From positions 1 through 64,000 of the forward strand of contig JAJDUG010000016.1 in assembly GCA_022826755.1 (NCBI GenBank): a DNA stretch of 64,000 bases, written 5' to 3'. The position numbers and the translations under genes were made by a program. Within the stretch, counting starts at the first letter, position 1. Each line of letters begins with the position of its first letter. Under the pieces are notes generated by a model, which did no database searches, was not told where the DNA came from, and saw only the letters and a list, made by a program, of their open reading frames with translations. Below, piece after piece: positions 55,297 to 63,197 of the stretch. The stretch is from Acidobacteriota bacterium. GTDB lineage: Bacteria; Acidobacteriota; Terriglobia; Versatilivoradales; Versatilivoraceae.

Positions 55297-56439
55297 TCAC
55301 CAGATAGGGATTCCCCTTTCGATATACCAGCGATAAGCGGCAGCGAGGCGGTGGGCGTCGGAAAGCTCGCTCTGCGTCATCGAGCTTTCTAGCCCCAGGA
55401 GCGTGGGAGAGTGGCTTCCGGGTGAGGCCTCGGCTGCCAGGGCCAGCCAGGCGTAAGCGTGGATGGCGTACATACGCCCGAGGGAGTAATGGGCGCGGGT
55501 GTGGTTCTGCTTAGCGGCCTTTAGGTACCAGTTGAGGGCCTGGTTGTAATCCTTCGAAATCTCCTGTTTCAAACTCGCCCGGCCCTGATGGTACATGCGC
55601 CCGAGTTGATATTGAGCACCAGCGTGTTCTAGCTCGGCAGCCTTCCGGTACCACTTCACCGCCTCTCGGTAGTCCTGTTGTACGCCACGGCCCTCAGCGT
55701 ACATGGAAGCCAGGCGGTGTTGCGCCTCGGCGTTTGACCACTCGGCGGCCTTTCGATACCACTTCACCGCCTCTCCGTAGTCCCGCCCCACACCCCCGCG
55801 GCCATTGGCGTACATGGTGCCCAGGAGTAATTGAGACGGGTCGTATCCCGGTTGCTCGGCAGCCCTCCTGTACCACTTCACTGCCTCTCGGTCATCCTGT
55901 GGTACGCCTCGGCCGGCAGCGTACATCTGACCCAGGCAGGTTTGCGATGGGGCGTGGTCCTGCTCGGCGGCCTTTCGGTACCACTTCACCGCCTCTCGGT
56001 AGTCCCGCCGCACGCCCCGGCCCTCAGCGTATCTGGAACCCAGCCAGTATTGAGAAATAAAGAATCCTTGCCAGGCGGCCCTCTGATACCAGATCACCGC
56101 TTCTCTCTCGTCCTGTCGTACGCCCTTGCCCTCAGCGTACTTGAATGCCAGGGTGTTTTGACACAGGGCGTCTCCCTGTTCGGCAGCCTTCCTGTACCAC
56201 TTCACCGCCTCTCGGTCGTCTTGCGGGACGCCATCGCCCTGATCATACATGAAACCCAAGAGGCCTTGCGCCTTGGCGTGTCCCTGATCGGCGGCCTTGC
56301 GAACCCACTTCACGGCCTCTCGGTGGTTCTGCGGCACGCCCTTGCCATGCATGTACTCAACTCCCAGGGCGAATTGAGCCTCGGCGTCCAAGCGAAACCA
56401 CTTGCGGACCAAAGTGTTTAGGTTGCTTATGATTCTCAT
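55297..56439 (-). CDS. Sel1-repeat protein, mobile-element cargo
   Basis: 380 residues with about eight Sel1 units of 36 residues (REAVKWYRKAAEQGD, AEGRGVRRDYREAVKWYRKA). One unit is expanded (GRASLKQEISKDYNQALNWY). There is no signal peptide, unlike the Sel1 protein at 19810, so it probably acts in the cytoplasm. It is convergent with the Abi-like gene, 62 bp apart. Confidence 0.85.
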   Translation of the reverse strand: MRIISNLNTLVRKWFRLDAEAQFALGVEYMHGKGVPQNHREAVKWVRKAADQGHAKAQGLLGFMYDQGDGVPQDDREAVKWYRKAAEQGDALCQNTLAFKYAEGKGVRQDEREAVIWYQRAAWQGFFISQYWLGSRYAEGRGVRRDYREAVKWYRKAAEQDHAPSQTCLGQMYAAGRGVPQDDREAVKWYRRAAEQPGYDPSQLLLGTMYANGRGGVGRDYGEAVKWYRKAAEWSNAEAQHRLASMYAEGRGVQQDYREAVKWYRKAAELEHAGAQYQLGRMYHQGRASLKQEISKDYNQALNWYLKAAKQNHTRAHYSLGRMYAIHAYAWLALAAEASPGSHSPTLLGLESSMTQSELSDAHRLAAAYRWYIERGIPIW

Positions 56440-56796
56440 CAGTCACCCTTTCTGAATCCGTGAGCCTGGGGGCTGGTTCAACGGTGCTCATGAAGTGGAG
56501 GGAAAGCGGCCCAGCGTTTCCAGCCCGCCGGGCTGGCCTTACTCCCCCTTGTAATCTGCCATCTTCAACCGCCCGATCCTTATGACCTGCGCCAACGGGT
56601 GAAATCAACCAAAGGCACCCATGGTCAGCAGGCCGCTACCTATTCGCTTCGGGCCAAAGCGAGGGTAATAATGGGCAGCCCTAGGAGCATATGCGAAAAC
56701 GGCGAGGCTGCAAAAACGGCGGCCTCGGTCGGAGCGGGATAGGTCGATAATTTCCGCCTCTGGGGGTCAAGCAGATACCGTCAGATGGGCCGCCAC

Positions 56797-57165
56797 CTTT
56801 CCGACGGGGGGTGGCGGTCTAACATGGCGGCGACCCTGCTACGCACAACGCCTCTCTCTCAGAGGGCGGAGCCCTCCCCGTTGTGGTTAAGGACTTTCTG
56901 CGAACGCCCCATTGGACACGGGATAAGACGGATTTCCCGCTCCCAATGCGACAAGGCGAAGTGACGCTGTGCCTCGCGTGTCCCTCCTCGCCCGGCGAAA
57001 CGGTGCGCCGCACAAGAGGGGTGCTGGTGGTGAGAGCGACCCACCCTTTTGACCGCTGGTGCGGCACGGGGGCGGACAAAGGTGGCGGCCAAGGTGGCGG
57101 CCCTTTGCCCCCCTTCGGGGAGGTCGCTCTCACCTCAGTGATCCCTGGCGGGAAGGCCATCGAGC
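56797..57165 (-). repeat. Structured repeat E, copy 2 (about 370 bp)
   Basis: Inverted relative of 61719-62033 over its full length and of 54208-54296 over its first 90 bp. It has the GAGGGC-GGA-GCCCTC hairpin at 56862-56876. Shared landmarks with copy 3 are GTGCCGCACCAGCGG and GCTCGATGGCCTTCCCGC on the - strand. Long open frames across it are by-products of its GC-rich sequence. Confidence 0.7.
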
Positions 57166-57773
57166 CGGCCGGGAGGCTGGCGCTAGGGACAGCAGAGCCA
57201 GGCAACAGACAAGCAAACCACAGCTCGCACATGGGCCACGACCGACACCTGGAGGACCGTGGCCTCTACGCCCAATGTCCGGCGCGCGGAACCTCACGGT
57301 TGCCAGCTGGCCGACGGTTTCGTGCCGAGCCGATTCGTAGCGATTCCACTATCGCCGCAATATTCGTAGCTGTTCGGTCAGGCCGTGATGGCTTGGACCC
57401 GGACGATGTTGGAGAGGATATCCAGGATCGTCATGACAACTATCTTGAGACTCACAGCGGCCACACCCCGCCACAAAGAACCAGGAACCCGCCACCTGGG
57501 CGAGCCCCCCCCTCACTCATTGGGTTGCTGGGAAAGCAGCATAACACGCCCGTACGCTTGAGATGCCGGGGTGCTACGGGTCGCGGCAGGTCGAAAAACG
57601 CGATCCTAGGGCAATTGAGGACGTGTAATTGCTGCCGATCGGGGCCGAAATTGCGCGGGGGCCGTTGTGGGGTCTCGTTAACTCGAGATTGGGGCACCCA
57701 GCGCGCGCTGTGCTCCCGTCATGGTCGTTTCGTGGTGTCCGGCGTGGTTTGTATCGTCCGGAGGCCTCATGTT
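57166..57773. other. Region without a convincing gene
   Basis: Long frames exist on both strands but lack family resemblance and ribosome sites. The only clear structure is the 41-bp repeat F at 57367-57407. It probably contains decayed genes. Confidence 0.4.
57367..57407 (+). repeat. Repeat F, copy 1 (41 bp)
   Basis: GTAGCTGTTCGGTCAGGCCG followed by TGATGGCTTGGACCCGGACGA, the exact reverse complement of 63022-63062. Both copies lie within the mobile element. Confidence 0.7.
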
Positions 57774-58052
57774 TCAGATCCAGGTTGTCCTAACCATAAA
57801 ACCCCGCATCTGCAACTGGTAGCCCAGATGCGCTCCAGACGTGCGCAGGGTCATAGCAAAGGGTGCTTGGTCGTCAAACTCTCCCAATCCGCCGTCCCGA
57901 CCCGTCAACAGAACCGGTTCGTCGTCGTCGCCATCAATCAGCGCCGTCTTGGCGTAGATCGGAACACGGACCACGATCCCAAGCCTCCGCAGGTCGCAGC
58001 CTACTGTCTTGTTTCTCAAATCCAGGTCAACTTTCCGAGGAATAACGACCAC
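57774..58052 (-). CDS. Hypothetical 92-residue protein
   Basis: The translation has a protein-like pattern (DLRRLGIVVRVPIYAKTALI, then GDDDEPVLLTGRDGGLGEF), with alternating hydrophobic strands and acidic turns. No family is recognised. It could be the remnant of a larger gene, since repeats and decayed DNA lie on the far side. It is 22 bases from the 3' end of the tandem-repeat gene. Confidence 0.35.
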   Translation of the reverse strand: MVVIPRKVDLDLRNKTVGCDLRRLGIVVRVPIYAKTALIDGDDDEPVLLTGRDGGLGEFDDQAPFAMTLRTSGAHLGYQLQMRGFMVRTTWI

Positions 58053-58073
58053 CTTGCCGGGATCACGGCAAGT

Positions 58074-59150
58074 TCAGTACGGGTCTGTGATTGTGATTCG
58101 AGACTTCCCAGTCCGCTGAGTGGTGCCGGTCGACAAGCTGCCGTTTGAACCCCACATTCTGTGATATTCCATGTTTCCGATCCGCTGGGTGGTGCCAGTC
58201 ACCAGATTGCCGTCCGAGCCCAACAGACTGTGGTATTCCGTGTTTCCGATCCGCTGGGTAGTGCCAGTCACTAGGTTGCCGTCCAAATCCATCAGGCTGT
58301 GATACTCCGTGCTCCCGATCGGCTGGGTAGTGCCGGTCACCAGGTTGCCGTCCGAGCCCAACAGACTGTGGTATTTCGTGTTTCCGATCGGCTGGGTGGT
58401 GCCGGTCGAAAGGCTGCCGTCTGAGCCCAGTAGGCTGTGGTATTCCGTATTCCCGATCGGCTGGGTGGTGCCACTCAACAGACCGCCGTCTGAACCCCAC
58501 CAGTTCTCAAGAGTCGTCTCATAGCTTGTTCGGTGGCCGGTGTCTTCAGGCTGGCTCCAAACGGGAAATGAAGTCCTGCGGTATGTTGACTGGGGTGCCA
58601 AGGTGCTGCGAAGCAACGAGTCAGCGACCCCTTGGACAATTTCTCCGAACAAATTCAAATAGACACGCTGCCGGTTGATTTGGTCGAGGCGTCTTCGTGC
58701 AGCGTCAAATCCCTGGTCACTCTCGCTGGCCAGGTCTTCGCCAGCCAGCTGCCGGTTGATCTGGTCAAGGCGTTTCCGTGCAGTGTCAAATCCCTGGTCA
58801 CTCTCGCTGGCCAGGTCTTCGCCAGCCAGTCGCCGGTTGATCTGGTCAAGGCGTCTCTGTGCAGCGTCAAAGCCCCGGTCACTCTCGCCAGTTGGGTCCC
58901 CGCAGTCCAGTTGTCGGTTGATCTCATCGAGTCGCTTGCGCGCAGCGGTAAAGCGGTCAGATTCATCAGCAGAGGCAGGGGTCTCCACTGTGGGCTGAGA
59001 ACCGGAAGGGAAAAGCAGGGCATCGCTCTCCTCCATAGTGAGACAATCCGATCGGTCGCCTTCGGTATCTTGAGGCGATTGTGCGTGGCTCAATGCTGTA
59101 GAAAAGGCGAGCACAATAACCAACAAGATTTTCCAGACCGTCATGGTCAA
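58074..59150 (-). CDS. Secreted protein with two tandem-repeat regions
   Basis: 358 residues with a signal peptide (ILLVIVLAFSTALSHAQ). Region 1 (about residues 68-160) has about four 27-residue units built on RRLDQINRQLAGEDLASESD, probably coiled coil. Region 2 (about 215-350) has about six 23-residue units of the form NTEYHSLLGSDGNLVTGTTQ followed by PIG, resembling short beta-meander repeats. The linker RLDEINRQL also occurs in the adjacent ankyrin protein. Function unknown. Confidence 0.75.
   Translation of the reverse strand: MTMTVWKILLVIVLAFSTALSHAQSPQDTEGDRSDCLTMEESDALLFPSGSQPTVETPASADESDRFTAARKRLDEINRQLDCGDPTGESDRGFDAAQRRLDQINRRLAGEDLASESDQGFDTARKRLDQINRQLAGEDLASESDQGFDAARRRLDQINRQRVYLNLFGEIVQGVADSLLRSTLAPQSTYRRTSFPVWSQPEDTGHRTSYETTLENWWGSDGGLLSGTTQPIGNTEYHSLLGSDGSLSTGTTQPIGNTKYHSLLGSDGNLVTGTTQPIGSTEYHSLMDLDGNLVTGTTQRIGNTEYHSLLGSDGNLVTGTTQRIGNMEYHRMWGSNGSLSTGTTQRTGKSRITITDPY
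58110..58500 (-). repeat. 69-bp tandem repeats in the secreted repeat gene
   Basis: About six in-frame copies of a 69-bp unit, differing by a few bases each (TCCGATCGGCTGGGTAGTGC, TGTGGTATTCCGTGTT). They encode the 23-residue GSDGNLVTGTTQPIG units. Confidence 0.8.
58660..58960 (-). repeat. 81-bp tandem repeats in the secreted repeat gene
   Basis: About four copies of an 81-bp unit encoding RRLDQINRQLAGEDLASESD-type segments. The two central copies are nearly identical, which suggests recent duplication. Confidence 0.75.
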
Positions 59151-59185
59151 CCTCCTGATGTTTTAGTGAGAGTCTCCCTTGCCAT

Positions 59186-60826
59186 CTACTGGAAGCTCAG
59201 CTTGGTTTCAGCTGTGAATTTCTCGTACTCCGTCCAGATCGTGTACGTCCGGGATTTCTCTGCGTAGCGACTACCGGGTCTTCCAAATGTTGTTGTCTCC
59301 TTCTCGACAGGCATCCAATATGGCTTTCTGCCAATTTCTACGGAACTGTAGTCTATTCGCAGGGTTCCTCCCTGGATTGGATACTTGAGAGGAATGTCAA
59401 AGAAACGATCAAAGACAATGCGAACAACCACCGGTAAATCCTTGTCAACAAATATCTTCCCTTGGTACCCCACCCTGATCTGGCCTTTCACCTTCCCATT
59501 GCGCTCAACTTTCTTGACCAGGGTGTACCCCATCGAATGGACCACACTGAAAACGTCTACGGGACGACCGCGGACTTCACCTTCCCCAGCATAAGTGAAG
59601 CGCGCCAAAGAGCTTGGGTGAAACATCCCGTGGAGCACGGACCCGAAGTTTCCCCACCCACCCGCTGCCCACTTCCAGTTGTCACTCGATCGCTTCCCGT
59701 CCACGGCCACGACTTGGTAGGCCTCCTGGCCATCGACGAATTGCACTTTGGCCACAGCCTCTCGAAACTTGTTCCACCTTCCCCGGCCATCGACCACATA
59801 GCGCTGGTCGAACTGGGTGCAGACAAAATTCGGTAAGGCTTCGATATAGCTCAGCACCCAGTTCCTGACCTCATTTAACCTCGCTTCCCGATCACTCAGA
59901 CTGCCTGGATACTCACGGGTCGTATCAGCAGTCCCTTGGATAAGTTCGTTGAGGCGTCTCTGGGTATCAGCGAATGCTTGGTTGTCCGCGCGGGGCGGGT
60001 CGCCGGCGGCAAGCTGCCTGTTGATCTCCTCTAGGCGTGCCTGAGCTGCGGCAACCGAGTCAATATCGCCGGTTCCTCCCCGATTCGGGCGACTCAAGGT
60101 CGGCGTCGTCCTTTTAATCTCGTCGTACTCCCTCCGACCCACAGAACCAGCAAGATAGTATTCCAGCTCTGTGTGCTCCTTTTGGATAGCAAGGCGCAGT
60201 AGCTTTTTTTGGAACTTCTCACCCGTGTTTTTCCATTCACTCAACGCGGCCCCGTTCTTCAACAACGCGTAGGCCGCATCCAGGCTTTCGTGTCGATGAG
60301 CAATATGCAACGGCGTGAGATTGAGATCAGACCACCCCCATCCATAATTCGCAGTTGGATTCGGCTTGGCTCCACGCTTCAACAGCAATTCTGCCACCTT
60401 TGCGTGGTTGTGTTCCGCCGCCAGGTGCAGCGGAGCGCGGGTTACCGGACTGAATAACTTGAGTCTGCCATTTGGATCGGCTCCATGGTCCAAGAGCAGG
60501 CGGGCTATTTCACGGTAGCCATTCCGGGCCGCCAGGTGCAACGGCGTCAGAAAGAGCCCTTTCTCCTCCTTCGCCAGGGGATTTAACTTAGCTCCATGGC
60601 CCAGGAGCAAGCGGACCACTTCACCGTGACCGTTCCGCGCGGCGAAATGCAATGGCGTCTGTTTGCCAATTGAGTCTTCCAGATTCGGGTCGTCTCCGTT
60701 ATCCAGGAGCAGGCGGACTGATTCAATATCGCCCTCTGATGCCGCAATGTGCAAGTCCATGACTTGCCCAAACATCCAGGGCACTGCCAGTACCCAAGCC
60801 AGAGCCAACGTGATAAGCCGTTTCAT
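59186..60826 (-). CDS. Secreted ankyrin-repeat protein with acidobacterial C-terminal domain
   Basis: 546 residues from ATG 60826, with a signal peptide (LITLALAWVLAVPWMFGQ). Five to six ankyrin repeats (about residues 28-190) are seen, such as TPLHFAARNGHGEVVRLLLG and TPLHLAARNGYREIARLLLD. A linker (ARLEEINRQLAAGDP) matches the neighbouring repeat protein. The C-terminal 230 residues (ALPNFVCTQFDQRYV, GEGEVRGRPVDVFSVVH, QGKIFVDKDLPVVVRI) form a beta-rich domain seen in other acidobacterial secreted proteins. Eukaryote-like ankyrins on a mobile element suggest a protein-interaction role. Confidence 0.8.
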   Translation of the reverse strand: MKRLITLALAWVLAVPWMFGQVMDLHIAASEGDIESVRLLLDNGDDPNLEDSIGKQTPLHFAARNGHGEVVRLLLGHGAKLNPLAKEEKGLFLTPLHLAARNGYREIARLLLDHGADPNGRLKLFSPVTRAPLHLAAEHNHAKVAELLLKRGAKPNPTANYGWGWSDLNLTPLHIAHRHESLDAAYALLKNGAALSEWKNTGEKFQKKLLRLAIQKEHTELEYYLAGSVGRREYDEIKRTTPTLSRPNRGGTGDIDSVAAAQARLEEINRQLAAGDPPRADNQAFADTQRRLNELIQGTADTTREYPGSLSDREARLNEVRNWVLSYIEALPNFVCTQFDQRYVVDGRGRWNKFREAVAKVQFVDGQEAYQVVAVDGKRSSDNWKWAAGGWGNFGSVLHGMFHPSSLARFTYAGEGEVRGRPVDVFSVVHSMGYTLVKKVERNGKVKGQIRVGYQGKIFVDKDLPVVVRIVFDRFFDIPLKYPIQGGTLRIDYSSVEIGRKPYWMPVEKETTTFGRPGSRYAEKSRTYTIWTEYEKFTAETKLSFQ

Positions 60827-61259
60827 GGGTTCACTCGAGTATCCCAGTAAAAAGACCCTATCGTCTTCCGGCCGCAACCCTACGCGGGCCGGGCCATCAA
60901 GACGTCTATATGTGCGCTTGGCTGTTAGACCAAGGACGCCTACCCGGGATTCCCGACAAGTGGAGCGAGGCTCACTTTCAGTTTTGAGGTTTGAACGGGG
61001 ATGGGAGCCGGGCCATCACCCAACCACTAAGAGGTAGACAGCCCCGCCCATTCCCCGAAGTCGCAGGAGCTGGGTGTAACTTCGCACCAGGAATTCTATT
61101 CCGTGAAGAAACCCGTTGCGTGGCCGGACTCTCGATGGCATGAGTGACGTGGAAATAGTACGCGGTTTCGTTGCTTTACTCAAGAAGTACCGGCATGTGC
61201 TTCCTTGCTGTCGGTGACTCCTTCGTCGGCAAAGGGCCGGTTTGAGACCTGGGCGGTGA
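60827..61259. other. Region without a convincing gene
   Basis: No supported gene. It probably holds the promoter of the ankyrin gene on the - strand and the decayed N-terminal part of the nuclease pseudogene that follows; no readable motif was found. Confidence 0.4.
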
Positions 61260-61471
61260 GCAGGCTTTAACGAATCGCCGGACATAGAAGCGCTTGGCCC
61301 CCTGCCTGAGGAGGAAGACATCGACGTATTCACGGCGCACATCCCCAACGGTTCCAAGCATGGATGGAGAAAGACACGCACCTTCAACATCCTGTCGGCA
61401 CGCTACGCCGGGCAATCGACTCGCCGCGCATCCTGACCGGCGACTTCAATGAACCCAAGCGGTTCCGATAA
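61260..61471 (+). pseudogene. Endonuclease/exonuclease/phosphatase family remnant
   Basis: One frame reads EDIDVFTAHIPNGSKHGWRK, and after a frameshift near 61400 the next reads AIDSPRILTGDFNEPKRF. The GDFNEP and HIPNGS motifs are typical of the EEP superfamily near its catalytic Asp and Asn. The N-terminal half and the final His-containing box are not found, so the gene is broken. Confidence 0.65.
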
Positions 61472-61718
61472 TCGGGACAGATCGTGCTCTCTTGGAGAGA
61501 AGATTCATGAAGATGGAGGTACGTCCATCCGGGGCTGTTATATGGTGTCCTGCACCCTGAATCCACGAGCTTTGCCGGGCAGGCTGGACTTTCTCACTCC
61601 CTGGCATACCACAACACCCCGAAACGCCTCCTGAACCGATTTCCCTCTCAGGGACCGCAGGTCCCGCCGCCTGTGGGGAATCCGGACCGATCGGTTGATC
61701 GGCCCTGACCTCGGCAGC

Positions 61719-62033
61719 GCTCGATGGCCTTCCCGCTAGGGATCACTGTGGAGGGAGCGACCCCGAAAGGGGAGGGGAGGTGGTGGATTTTGGCGTGCAC
61801 CACCTCCCCCTGCCCGGTGCCGCACCAGCGGCGAAAAACCCGGGGTCGCTCCCTCCACTTCCTCCCCCTCCTGTGCGGCGCCACGACGCGCCGCGCGAGG
61901 GGGAAACACGCGATGCCGGCGCCGCACAGCGCTTTACGCCATAGGATTTGGGCAATCCGTGCCAACCCACGTCCAATGTGGGTTTCCCGGCACAGCCTGG
62001 ACCACAACGGCGAGGGCTGCACCCTCTGATAGT
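61719..62033 (+). repeat. Structured repeat E, copy 3 (about 315 bp)
   Basis: Homologous in inverted orientation to 56797-57165. The hairpin here is GAGGG-CTGCA-CCCTC (62013-62027) after CCACAAC (62003): the loop changed but the stem is kept. Sequence 61472-61718 before it shows nothing recognisable. Confidence 0.7.
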
Positions 62034-62284
62034 GCAGATTCGTAATTGCCAAAATCGTGCGCCACCTCGTGCGCCATCTGCGTGCACCACCCCTCCTTTG
62101 TAAGGTGGCCACCCATACGACGGCACGGGCGTGACCCCCGGAGGCGAAAATCGTCGATCATTCCTCGGCCGTTGGAGGCCGGGTCTTCCTGCTCCCATTG
62201 GACGATCTTCTCCATGACGAAACCGAGGCCGTCATGGCGTTTGGTCGTACATGTCACCACGACTGGATTGGGCTGCGGCACAGG

Positions 62285-62313
62285 TATAATTCCTGCCGCA
62301 GTACAATTGCGGC
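62285..62313 (+). promoter_or_regulatory. Promoter -10 box with adjacent inverted repeat
   Basis: A perfect TATAAT (62285-62290) is followed four bases later by GCCGCA-GTACAAT-TGCGGC (62295-62313). An inverted repeat at the expected transcription start would suit a repressor. The -35 region is poor. The HEPN-like gene starts 33 bases later. Confidence 0.45.
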
Positions 62314-62346
62314 AAAGCACTACTGGGACATCGGAGGCATAATCTA

Positions 62347-62928
62347 ATGAAGAAAGGATGCTGGACACCAGCAGAACAGGGCAAAGAGATTGGATCAGCA
62401 AAGTCCATTGCGACGACAGCGAACCTGTTGTTTGGTCTGCGGTGCACTGGACCAGGGAACCAATTCCTAGACGTGATGGTAGATCAGGCAGGAATGGACG
62501 AGAAGCTGTGTAAGGGGGCAACTTGGTTCATACTTGTCCCTATGCTGCCGTTCGCGGTTGAGTTGTGTTTGAAAGCATTGAAGGCACAAGGTGGAAATGA
62601 ATTCTTATGGACTCACAACCTGGCATTGCTTTGGAAAGACCTAGAACCGATAGAGCGAGAAGAGGTGCGAAAACGAGTGGAAGATCCAGCGTGGCGGAAG
62701 GAGGACAGGGAGCACCGAAATACACTTGGAATCACGGCACAACCAAGGACAGTAGACGAAGTGATAGAAGCCCACAAAAACGATTTTGAGGATTGGAGGT
62801 ATGTGACCGACGGAGAAAAGAGGCTGACGAAAGAAAAGAAAAACATCGTAGTCGAAGATGCGCTGATGGTCTTGTATAGAATCGTATTTGCATGTGCTGC
62901 GTATCACGAAAAACGAAGAGGTACGTAA
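62347..62928 (+). CDS. HEPN-domain-like protein, candidate defence or toxin component
   Basis: 193 residues with GGAGG about 10 bases upstream. LPFAVELCLKALKAQGGNEF and the following THNLALLWKDLEPIEREEV are like the first helices of HEPN proteins. Nearby RKEDREH fits a loose R-X5-H. It is AT-richer than the surrounding DNA. It carries its own promoter-like region and no obvious antitoxin or nucleotidyltransferase partner. Confidence 0.5.
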   Translation: MKKGCWTPAEQGKEIGSAKSIATTANLLFGLRCTGPGNQFLDVMVDQAGMDEKLCKGATWFILVPMLPFAVELCLKALKAQGGNEFLWTHNLALLWKDLEPIEREEVRKRVEDPAWRKEDREHRNTLGITAQPRTVDEVIEAHKNDFEDWRYVTDGEKRLTKEKKNIVVEDALMVLYRIVFACAAYHEKRRGT

Positions 62929-63021
62929 CGGTTCCGCCAAGCCGTGGAGTCCATCCACCGTCCGGGGGAGGCGCAGCGAGCGGAACCGACGGATTGCCTG
63001 TGATTGCAGGTACGTTTAACC

Positions 63022-63062
63022 TCGTCCGGGTCCAAGCCATCACGGCCTGACCGAACAGCTAC
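63022..63062 (-). repeat. Repeat F, copy 2 (41 bp)
   Basis: Exact reverse complement of 57367-57407, located 125 bases inside the right end of the element. Sequence 62929-63186 around it has no supported gene. Confidence 0.7.
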
Positions 63063-63186
63063 CGTCCGCCAACGTCCTGAATGGTCCAATGGATTCCCGT
63101 TCACAAAGCGGGATTCAATAAGGGGATGGTAGCGGACGGAGTGTGAATATGTCTTGTTTTATCAGTTAGTTATACTAGAAGATCTA

Positions 63187-63197
63187 CACCAGGAACT
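63187..63197. repeat. Right 11-bp direct repeat of the insertion
   Basis: CACCAGGAACT, identical to 52569-52579. On its left side is the element end (ATACTAGAAGATCTA); on its right side the integrase gene continues. Confidence 0.85.

Larger units (their letters stand above)
52580..63197. mobile_element. 10.6-kb integrative element inside a P4-type integrase gene
   Basis: The two halves of an antisense-strand integrase gene flank this segment on the same strand. Deleting it together with one copy of the 11-bp repeat gives a continuous reading frame (LAFEFLV-LTTARWGEV). Just inside the left end is an intact integrase; CTAGTAT (52578) and its complement ATACTAG (63172) lie near the two ends. 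Cargo: two HEPN-like genes, a Sel1 protein, a repeat protein, an ankyrin protein and a nuclease remnant. No capsid, terminase, relaxase or replication gene was recognised. Confidence 0.8.

Noticed and set aside
56883-58148. 421-codon open frame on the + strand inside the mobile element
   Set aside because: It begins within repeat E2, runs over repeat F and opposite the hypothetical 57774-58052 gene, and has Cys/Arg/Pro-rich composition without family resemblance.
58110-58960. Regular repeats that could be taken for a CRISPR array
   Set aside because: Units are contiguous, in frame and without unique spacers. They encode protein repeats.
61934-62521. 195-codon open frame on the - strand
   Set aside because: It crosses repeat E3 and the promoter and start of the HEPN-like gene; no family or ribosome site supports it.
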